From positions 1-36,836 of the forward strand of contig SXZT01000132.1 in NCBI GenBank assembly GCA_005787785.1: 36,836 nucleotides of DNA, in the 5' to 3' direction. Of the stretch, positions 31,631 through 36,836 are shown piece after piece. Position numbers and translations under genes: made by a program. A model generated the notes under the pieces. The model did no database searches. It was given only the letters and a program-made list of their open reading frames with translations, and was not told where the DNA came from. This DNA comes from Actinomycetota bacterium. GTDB taxonomy: Bacteria; Actinomycetota; Acidimicrobiia; Acidimicrobiales; Ilumatobacteraceae. Position 1 is the stretch's first letter. Every line of letters starts with the position of its first letter.

Positions 31631-32902
31631 GTGCTCAAGAAATCTGCCCTGCTTGTCGTCTTAGCCGCAACGATATTTGGAGCAGGTTGTAGCCAATCAG
31701 AGAACGATGTCTCCGGTGGCGCTCGGGCGAAGAACTCCGCCCTCGATGAAGAACAGGCAGTACCGACGACCGTGGTTGCTTTACCTAGGGACGGCGCGGC
31801 ATGTAACGATAACAATGCGGCTACAGCAAATGACGAGATCATCCTCGGCAGGTGTGAGGGGCGACCGGTCAATTGTGACGATGGCAACTCGGCCACCTTC
31901 GACGCATCCGATGCGCAACGCGGATGCGTCAACACTCCGAAGCCCGACAAGTCGGTGTGTGACGACGGAGATCCTTTGACATCGCCCGACTATGTCAAGT
32001 CCGGAGTTTGCGTTCCGGGACCTTCCGTGACGACGTCGACGCGGCCTGCTTCAACAACCATTCCGTCGACGACGGTGCCCGCGACAACTTCCACAACAAC
32101 CACTTTGCCCGCGACCACATCGACGGTGAATTACGCGAGCAGCGCGATCGATGGCGCGGACTTCACGGGCCGGATCATGATTGACGGCGACTTCACGGGG
32201 GCTCAACTGCGCAACGCATCATTCGTGAGAGCGAACTTGTACGTGGCACGGTTGCCGCAGGCTGTATTGACAGGGGCCAATTTCACCGACGCCATTCTCC
32301 GCCGCGCCGACTTTACGAACGGTCGTGCTCCCGCAACCCGGCTCGATCGCGCGAACCTCACCCGCGCCGATCTGCGCAGAGCCAACTTGAGTGGAGTTCG
32401 CTTGGATGGTTCGACACTGGCCAATGCTGACTTCTCCGGCGCCAACCTCGAGTTGGCGTCCCTGCGTGATGCGAATGTCAACGGGGCGAATTTCTCCGAG
32501 GCGAATCTGACCGGAGCCGATTTGCGTGGAGTATCGAACATCGTTTCGGCGCGATTCGGCGGCGCCAACATGTCTGGCGCCCGTCTGCCCGACGGATTCG
32601 ACTGCGTTGCCAGTGGCGCCGTCAACTGTCCGGTTCCGCCGACCACGACGACTATTGCCGCAACGACCACGCAAGCGCCGCGATCAAGCGCCACAACGGC
32701 GAAGCCGACAACCACCACAACGGCGAAGCCGACAACCACCACGACGGCCAGGCCAGCGACGACCGTGAAGCCGCCGACAACTACGGCACCGCGACCGACC
32801 ACGACTGTTTCACGACCTGCTACGACTGCGCCGAGACCCACGACGACTCCACCGAGGCCAACGACAACGGCAAAAGCGACCGCGACAACGATCAAGAAAT
32901 GA
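31631..32902 (+). CDS. Large pentapeptide-repeat lipoprotein with Cys/Asp-rich head and Thr/Pro tail
   Basis: This 423-residue protein has a modular layout. A lipoprotein signal (FGAGC, Cys20) is followed by a Cys/Asp/Asn-rich module at about 55-130 with three DG-type units (DGAACNDNNAAT, VNCDDGNSAT, SVCDDGDPLTS), reminiscent of small disulphide or calcium-binding modules. A Thr/Pro/Ser linker spans about 135-165. A pentapeptide-repeat domain covers about 170-325 (GADFTG, GANFTDAILRRADF, RANLTRADLRRANLSG, GANLELASL). Finally there is a Thr/Pro/Ala tail of about 80 residues with tandem AKPTTTTT units. The tail looks like a wall-spanning or glycosylated stalk. No homologue is identified here; the function is unknown. 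Confidence 0.82.
   Translation: MLKKSALLVVLAATIFGAGCSQSENDVSGGARAKNSALDEEQAVPTTVVALPRDGAACNDNNAATANDEIILGRCEGRPVNCDDGNSATFDASDAQRGCVNTPKPDKSVCDDGDPLTSPDYVKSGVCVPGPSVTTSTRPASTTIPSTTVPATTSTTTTLPATTSTVNYASSAIDGADFTGRIMIDGDFTGAQLRNASFVRANLYVARLPQAVLTGANFTDAILRRADFTNGRAPATRLDRANLTRADLRRANLSGVRLDGSTLANADFSGANLELASLRDANVNGANFSEANLTGADLRGVSNIVSARFGGANMSGARLPDGFDCVASGAVNCPVPPTTTTIAATTTQAPRSSATTAKPTTTTTAKPTTTTTARPATTVKPPTTTAPRPTTTVSRPATTAPRPTTTPPRPTTTAKATATTIKK
32696..32743 (+). repeat. Two 24-bp tandem repeats in Thr/Pro tail
   Basis: Two nearly identical 24-bp units (one base different) encode TAKPTTTT, followed by a degenerate third copy at 32744-32767. They are in frame, inside the lipoprotein tail. 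Confidence 0.9.
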
Positions 32903-32925
32903 GCGGTGGTCGCGACGCGATGAAG

Positions 32926-32997
32926 TGCGCCCCCTGGGATTCGAACCCAGAACCTGCGGATTAAGAGTCCGTTGCTCTGCCGTTGAGCTAGAGGCGC
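32926..32997 (-). tRNA. tRNA-Lys (CTT)
   Basis: A 72-nt cloverleaf on the minus strand. The acceptor pairs GCGCCTC with GGGGCGC (one G-T pair), with discriminator A. The D arm is GCTC/GAGC, the anticodon loop CTCTTAA gives anticodon CUU, and the T arm is CTGGG-TTCGAAT-CCCAG. The first anticodon-stem pair is an A-C mismatch. CCA is not encoded. Confidence 0.95.
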
Positions 32998-33070
32998 GAC
33001 GCGAGAACTATACGACACGTGAGTGGAAAACCAAGAAAGTAAACGGTGAGTGTTTTCTCCCGAAAGCAGA

Positions 33071-33101
33071 GAACCCGACCGGCGAAGCGCCGATCGGGTT
33101 C
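33071..33101 (-). terminator. Strong hairpin between the two tRNA genes
   Basis: GAACCCGA (33071-33078) pairs perfectly with TCGGGTTC (33094-33101); inside, CGGCG pairs with CGCCG around a 3-nt loop, with a C-A mismatch between the two stems. It lies 8 nt beyond the tRNA-His 3' end on the minus strand and is followed there by a T-containing stretch (TCTGCTTTC) rather than a pure T run. It probably terminates the tRNA-His transcript. Confidence 0.7.
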
Positions 33102-33109
33102 TCGTTTGG

Positions 33110-33185
33110 GGTGAGCGAGGGGACTTGAACCCCCGGCCTTCAGGGCCACAACCTGACGCTCTAACCAGGCTGAGCTACGCCCACC
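33110..33185 (-). tRNA. tRNA-His (GTG)
   Basis: Minus-strand cloverleaf. The acceptor GTGGGCG pairs with CGCTCAC (one G-T pair), discriminator is C73, and an encoded G at position -1 (33185) opposes it, the identity element of tRNA-His. The anticodon stem-loop is TCAGG-TTGTGGC-CCTGA with anticodon GUG. The T arm is GGGGG-TTCAAGT-CCCCT with one G-T pair. CCA is not encoded. Confidence 0.95.
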
Positions 33186-33288
33186 AAGGCTTTGAAGTGT
33201 GCCACGCTCGGCGGGTATTACCAACCGCAAAAAGCCCATGAAAGAGCGGTGTGCGCGGGCACGGTAATTTCGCGTGGAGGGGGCGCAC

Positions 33289-34158
33289 ATGGAAGCACGG
33301 GAAATCGACTGGGAATCGCGGATCACACCCGAGGTGGTGGACCAGTTCCAACGTGACGGCGTTGTGTTCTTCGATCAATTGATCCACCCGCTGTGGCTGC
33401 AGTTGGTCGAGATGGGCATCAGCCGCATCATGAACAATTCGAGCCGCAAGCAAATGTTCTTCGCGGGCGAAGAGGGTGCCTTCATAGACACGGTGCGCAA
33501 CTGGGACCTGACTCCCGAATTCCAGCGCCTGACCTACGACTCGCCGATTGCCGACATCCTCGGCCGGCTGATCGGTTCACCGCGAGTGTGGTTGTTGTTC
33601 GACCACGTCTTCGTGAAGGACGCGGGCAACTGCAAGCGCACGCCGTGGCACCAGGACCTCACGTACTGGCCCGTCGCGGGAACCCAGATCGCCTCGATGT
33701 GGATCACCATCGACCCGGTGCCCAAGCACGAGTGTCTCGAGTACGTCGCAGGTTCACACCGCGGTCCGCTCTACGACGGGTTCGATCCACCGCGCGCGGG
33801 GGAGGACCCGACGCTGCCGTTCTACGGCGAGGGCTTCCCGCGCCTGCCCGACATCGAGGCCGATCGATCGCAGTGGGACATTCGCTCATGGGACATCACA
33901 CCCGGCGACGTGATCGTCTTCCATCCGGGAGTGCTGCACGGAGGCGGCCCAACGAGCCAGGGCCGCAAGCGGCGCACCCTGTCGGTTCGTGTGTTCGGCG
34001 AGGACATCGTGTTCGCCTCGCGGCCACCCACGCGGCCCACCGCGCCACGTACGCCTGGTCTGCAATTGCAGTTGAAGCCCGGCGACCCGCTGCGCCACCC
34101 GTACTACCCGCGCCTGCGCCCTCTGCCGGCAAACCAGCGACCCGACTTCTACGAATAG
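33289..34158 (+). CDS. Phytanoyl-CoA dioxygenase (PhyH) family Fe(II)/2-oxoglutarate oxygenase
   Basis: This 289-residue double-stranded beta-helix oxygenase has the iron triad His121-x-Asp123 (WHQD) and a distal His at about 217 (HPGVLHGG). A downstream Arg in RRTLSVRV is suited to bind 2-oxoglutarate. The SHRGPLYDGFDPP loop after CLEYVAG is typical of PhyH proteins. It hydroxylates an unknown substrate. The ATG at 33289 has a GGAGGGGG ribosome-binding site (33276-33283) 5 nt upstream. A class III aminotransferase follows 106 bp later, so they may act in one pathway. Confidence 0.92.
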   Translation: MEAREIDWESRITPEVVDQFQRDGVVFFDQLIHPLWLQLVEMGISRIMNNSSRKQMFFAGEEGAFIDTVRNWDLTPEFQRLTYDSPIADILGRLIGSPRVWLLFDHVFVKDAGNCKRTPWHQDLTYWPVAGTQIASMWITIDPVPKHECLEYVAGSHRGPLYDGFDPPRAGEDPTLPFYGEGFPRLPDIEADRSQWDIRSWDITPGDVIVFHPGVLHGGGPTSQGRKRRTLSVRVFGEDIVFASRPPTRPTAPRTPGLQLQLKPGDPLRHPYYPRLRPLPANQRPDFYE

Positions 34159-34229
34159 CGAAGATTTTCGCCGAAATGTGGCGGATTCCGTATCTTCTGC
34201 GGTCAGTCGCGCGCCATTCCCTTGTCTGG

Positions 34230-34235
34230 TAGCCT
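34230..34235 (+). promoter_or_regulatory. Possible -10 hexamer ahead of aminotransferase gene
   Basis: TAGCCT lies 29 nt before the ATG at 34265; the intervening leader includes GGAG 5-8 nt before the start. This is a leadered promoter, unlike most others in the window. Confidence 0.35.
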
Positions 34236-34264
34236 CACGGGCAAGGAATCCATCGGAGAACGAT

Positions 34265-35665
34265 ATGAACGCGACGAATACCACGTTGCAGTCCCAGGTT
34301 CGGGCCCGCCCCGACCACCAACGGCTCGTTGAACGGGCCAAAGAAATCACCGCCGCCGAACTGCAGGTGTACGCACAGCGCACCGCCGGCTCGCAGAAAG
34401 CGAACGCGCGGGCGCGCAAAGTGATGCCGCTCGGAGTGCCGTCCAGCTTTCAGGCCTACGACCCGTATCCCATCGTGGTGCGTCGGTCAGAGGGCGCGTT
34501 CATGGAAGACGTCGATGGCAACCGCTACATCGACTTCGACATGGGCTTCGGGGCTTTGTTCTCGGGTCACGGCAACCCTGCCGTGCGCGCCGCCGTCGAT
34601 GCGCAGTTGGGCAACGGCACTCTCTTCGTGACGCCGTGTGAACTGAACGCCGTCGTCGCCGAACTTCTGGGTGAGCGTTACGGGCTGCCGATGTGGCGGT
34701 TCACGAACTCGGGCACCGAGGCCACGATGGACGCGATCCGCGTGGCGCGCGGGGTGACGGGACGCGACAAGATCGTGAAAGTCGAGGGCGGCTACCACGG
34801 TCACCACGACGAAGTGATGATTTCGATGAAGCCACCGCTCGACAAGGCGGGTCCGGCAGATGCACCGGTTTCGGTTCCGTCGACAGCCGGCGTGACGCGC
34901 GCGGTTCTCGGCGACACGATCGTCGTGCCGTACAACGACGCTGCGGCGCTCGAACGCGCGCTCGCGAACAACGACGTCGCGTGCTTCATCGTCGAACCCG
35001 TGATGGAGAACATCGGCATCTGTTTGCCACAGCCGGATTACCTGCAGCAGGTGCGCGAGATCACGCAACGTCATGGCACGTTGCTCATCTTCGACGAGGT
35101 GAAGACCGGCATCACCGCCGGTTGGTCCGGAGCGACCGGTGTGCTCGGTGTTCAGCCCGACTTGGTTGCGCTCGCGAAAAGCATCGGCGGCGGTTTCCCG
35201 CTCGGTGCGTTCGGCGGCAAGGCCGAATACATGGATGTCATCACGCAGGGCAAGGTGATCCACCTCGGTACCTACAACGGCAATCCGCTCGTGATGGCCG
35301 CCTCCCAGGCGGTTCTGAGCGAGGTGTGCACGTCCGCAGCCACCGACGAGGTCATCGCCCGCAACTCCCGCCTGCTCACCGAGTGTCAGTCGATCATCGA
35401 CGAGGCAAGTCTTCCGGCGCACACCGTGCAGTTCGGTGCCAAGGGCTGCATCACGTGGGCTCCGCAGCAGATCCGCAATTATCGCGACTACAAGGCGACC
35501 GATTTCGATTTGGCATTCGCACAGTGGATTCACGGAATCAACAGGGGAGTTCTGTTGCCGCCGGGTCTCGACGAGCAGTGGTTGATCTCGATGATGCACA
35601 CCGAAGCCGACGCGATGTACTACGCGGAGGTATTCAGCGACTTCGTGTCGGACCTCACGCGTTGA
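34265..35665 (+). CDS. PLP-dependent class III aminotransferase, glutamate-1-semialdehyde-mutase-like
   Basis: This 466-residue fold-type I PLP enzyme is related to glutamate-1-semialdehyde 2,1-aminomutase. RYIDFDMGFGALFSGHGNPAV is the N-terminal signature, FTNSGTEATMDAIRVAR and GGYHGHHD follow, and the PLP-phosphate-binding LIFDEVKTG motif leads to Lys305 in LAKSIGGGFPLGAFGG. The length is longer than typical HemL (about 430). A true haem-pathway role is uncertain, because the gene is coupled to an oxygenase and DUF983 and not to other hem genes. ATG start with GGAG upstream. Confidence 0.88.
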   Translation: MNATNTTLQSQVRARPDHQRLVERAKEITAAELQVYAQRTAGSQKANARARKVMPLGVPSSFQAYDPYPIVVRRSEGAFMEDVDGNRYIDFDMGFGALFSGHGNPAVRAAVDAQLGNGTLFVTPCELNAVVAELLGERYGLPMWRFTNSGTEATMDAIRVARGVTGRDKIVKVEGGYHGHHDEVMISMKPPLDKAGPADAPVSVPSTAGVTRAVLGDTIVVPYNDAAALERALANNDVACFIVEPVMENIGICLPQPDYLQQVREITQRHGTLLIFDEVKTGITAGWSGATGVLGVQPDLVALAKSIGGGFPLGAFGGKAEYMDVITQGKVIHLGTYNGNPLVMAASQAVLSEVCTSAATDEVIARNSRLLTECQSIIDEASLPAHTVQFGAKGCITWAPQQIRNYRDYKATDFDLAFAQWIHGINRGVLLPPGLDEQWLISMMHTEADAMYYAEVFSDFVSDLTR

Positions 35666-36099
35666 TGCGACCGGGACTACTTCGCATGCTCCTGCGAGGG
35701 GCAATTCGGCGTTGTCCGCTGTGCGCCGGCAAGGGGGCGTTCTTCGACGGGTGGTTCAAACGCAACGAACGTTGCCACACCTGTGGTCTGCTGTGGCAAC
35801 GAAAACTCGAGGGCTTCGAACTGGGGTCGATGACCGTGAACATGATCCTCACGTTCGGGACGATGCTCGTTTCGATGGGAATAGGCGTTGCCCTGTCGTA
35901 CCCCGACATCGCCGTCGTGCCGATCTTTGCCCTGGTCGTCGGGATCGCCGTTGTGATGCCCTGTGCGGTCTTCCCGATGACCTACAGCATCTGGCTGGCG
36001 GTCGATCTCTTCATGCGGGCCCCCGAGCCCGACGAGCTGGCTGATGCGGCTGCCCATCGCCCGTACACGGAAATGCTTGACCCGAACACCTGTTCGTAA
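35665..36099 (+). CDS. DUF983 zinc-ribbon membrane protein
   Basis: This 144-residue protein has a zinc ribbon (Cys17, Cys20, Cys37, Cys40) followed by two membrane helices (about 58-78 and 82-108), the DUF983 arrangement. The function of DUF983 is not established. The ATG overlaps the aminotransferase stop by one base (TGATG), so translation is coupled. The last bases of the gene, including the TAA stop, overlap the recA promoter and SOS box. Confidence 0.88.
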   Translation: MRPGLLRMLLRGAIRRCPLCAGKGAFFDGWFKRNERCHTCGLLWQRKLEGFELGSMTVNMILTFGTMLVSMGIGVALSYPDIAVVPIFALVVGIAVVMPCAVFPMTYSIWLAVDLFMRAPEPDELADAAAHRPYTEMLDPNTCS

Positions 36100-36106
36100 C
36101 TACAGT
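36077..36106 (+). promoter_or_regulatory. recA promoter with SOS (LexA) box in the spacer
   Basis: A -35 TTGACC (36077-36082) and a -10 TACAGT (36101-36106) are separated by 18 bp. The spacer begins with CGAACACCTGTTCG (36083-36096), a perfect inverted repeat matching the Gram-positive/actinobacterial LexA operator pattern CGAAC-N4-GTTCG. This places LexA exactly across the promoter, so recA is predicted to be SOS-induced. The start site would be near 36113, leaving about 120 nt of leader. A second palindrome GTTCGAAC (36112-36119) sits at the predicted start. Confidence 0.85.
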
Positions 36107-36202
36107 CCTGTTGTTCGAACAGCCCCGTGCGACACCCTCTCCGTAGGGTCCGCACACATTCAGCAAGTCCAGCCATCGCCCTTCGGGGCCGTTCCACCAG
36201 CA

Positions 36203-36271
36203 GTTCCAGCGACATCACAGAAAGACGGGCACACCATGGCCAGCTCAGCAAGCAACCGTTCCAGCGACATC
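36203..36271 (+). repeat. 14-bp direct repeat flanking the recA start
   Basis: GTTCCAGCGACATC occurs at 36203-36216 in the leader and again at 36258-36271 inside the first codons of recA, 55 bp apart. Confidence 0.85.
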
Positions 36272-36836
36272 GTGAACCACTCAAACAATGCGGGCGACCG
36301 CGACAAGGCCCTCGACGCGGCCCTGGCCCAGATCGACAAGCAGTTCGGCCAGGGCTCGATCAGGCGCATGGGCGAAAAGACCGGCATGGCCATCGAGTCC
36401 ATCAGCACCGGCGCGATCCCGCTCGACATCGCCCTCGGCGTGGGCGGCCTGCCCCGCGGTCGTGTGGTCGAGATCTTCGGCCCCGAATCCTCGGGTAAGT
36501 CGACCCTCGCAATGCACGTCGTGGCCGAGGCCCAGCGCAATGGTGGCGTGTGTGCGTACATCGACGCCGAACACGCGATGGACCCCGTCTACGCCCGTTC
36601 GATTGGCGTCGACATCGACCAACTTCTCATCTCGCAGCCCGACACCGGTGAACAGGCCCTCGAAATTGCCGACATGCTGATCCGCTCGGGCGCGCTCGAC
36701 GTCGTCGTCATCGACTCTGTTGCCGCGCTTACACCGCGTGCGGAAATCGAAGGTGAAATGGGCGACAGCCACGTGGGTCTGCAGGCCCGTCTCATGAGCC
36801 AGGCGCTCCGCAAGATTACGGCCAACCTGAACAAGA
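36236..36836 (+). CDS. recA: Recombinase RecA, N-terminal part
   Basis: RecA forms nucleoprotein filaments for homologous recombination and activates LexA self-cleavage. The gene runs off the right edge; 200 codons are visible. After a poorly conserved 22-residue N-terminus, the conserved core begins [25 protein letters not shown], then [22 protein letters not shown] (Walker A), [34 protein letters not shown] (Walker B) and [25 protein letters not shown]. The ATG at 36236 has only a weak ribosome-binding site; the 136-bp upstream region holds the SOS promoter and no other gene. Confidence 0.97.
   Translation, partial: MASSASNRSSDIVNHSNNAGDRDKALDAALAQIDKQFGQGSIRRMGEKTGMAIESISTGAIPLDIALGVGGLPRGRVVEIFGPESSGKSTLAMHVVAEAQRNGGVCAYIDAEHAMDPVYARSIGVDIDQLLISQPDTGEQALEIADMLIRSGALDVVVIDSVAALTPRAEIEGEMGDSHVGLQARLMSQALRKITANLNK

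Noticed and set aside
32640-32900. Repetitive DNA considered as a CRISPR-like array
   Set aside because: The repeats are in-frame Thr/Pro codons with no unique spacers and no cas genes nearby.
32203-33018. 271-codon minus-strand frame opposite the large pentapeptide lipoprotein
   Set aside because: It is antisense to the repeat and Thr/Pro regions and also runs through tRNA-Lys; the Val-rich runs are the complement of Thr codons.
17142-34243. Identical string TAGCCTCACGGGC upstream of ffh and of the aminotransferase gene
   Set aside because: A 14-base match (with the preceding G) between two places in a window of this size is expected by chance about once or more, and the distances to the start codons differ.
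34178-34264. Upstream extension of the aminotransferase frame to 34178
   Set aside because: The ATG at 34265 has a GGAG ribosome-binding site and a -10-like hexamer lies inside the extension.

Overview
The window is a GC-rich stretch of bacterial chromosome that reads as an actinobacterium, most likely of the class Acidimicrobiia (Ilumatobacter-like). This placement is inferred from gene content and order, not from a database search. The pointers are a DUF2469 gene next to yraN, the series coaD / DivIVA-like coiled coil / DUF177 / rpmF / plsX / acpP / rnc / mutM / smc / ftsY / ffh, many GTG starts, and -10-like TANNNT hexamers sitting 6-10 nt before start codons, as in leaderless actinobacterial transcripts. 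I see no phage, IS element, CRISPR array, toxin-antitoxin pair or defence island.

Layout. 1-1279 (minus): the N-terminal part of GTP-type phosphoenolpyruvate carboxykinase (pckG), a degenerate cold-shock-fold protein and rpmB. 1394-20861 (plus, apart from one small zinc-ribbon gene at 5294-5476) is a housekeeping superoperon region: a FakA/DAK2-type kinase, recG, rsmD, coaD, a DivIVA/SepIVA-like protein, DUF177, rpmF, plsX, acpP, rnc, mutM, smc, ftsY, an unusual lipoprotein with an I78-like C-terminus, ffh, rpsP, khpA, rimM, trmD and rplS. It covers ribosome maturation, the SRP pathway, phospholipid precursor synthesis, chromosome segregation and base-excision repair. 20887-21542 holds DUF2469 and yraN. 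lepB and rnhB, which lie between rplS and DUF2469 in mycobacteria, are absent here.

21547-31531 is a mixed accessory region of short transcription units on both strands: a zinc-binding small protein, a 36-residue membrane protein divergent from an enoyl-CoA hydratase/isomerase, a membrane-anchored surface protein, rpe, a TrmA/RlmD-type RNA methyltransferase, two flavodoxin-fold quinone reductases, an APH-fold kinase, a pentapeptide-repeat lipoprotein, a possible NlpC/P60-like secreted enzyme, membrane proteins, a lipoprotein PAF-acetylhydrolase-like esterase and an RDD protein. 31631-32902 is a larger pentapeptide lipoprotein with a Cys/Asp-rich head and a Thr/Pro tail. It is followed by tRNA-Lys(CTT) and tRNA-His(GTG) on the minus strand, separated by a strong hairpin. 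33289-36099 encodes a phytanoyl-CoA-dioxygenase-family oxygenase, a class III aminotransferase and a DUF983 membrane protein. The window ends inside recA, whose promoter carries a perfect SOS (LexA) box in its spacer.

The points most worth a second look are: the consistent leaderless promoter architecture, including a divergent pair whose two -10 hexamers abut in a 24-bp gap; the SOS promoter of recA; the two pentapeptide lipoproteins and the I78-like lipoprotein; the unannotated 36-residue membrane protein; and yraN, which has no usual start codon near its expected N-terminus.
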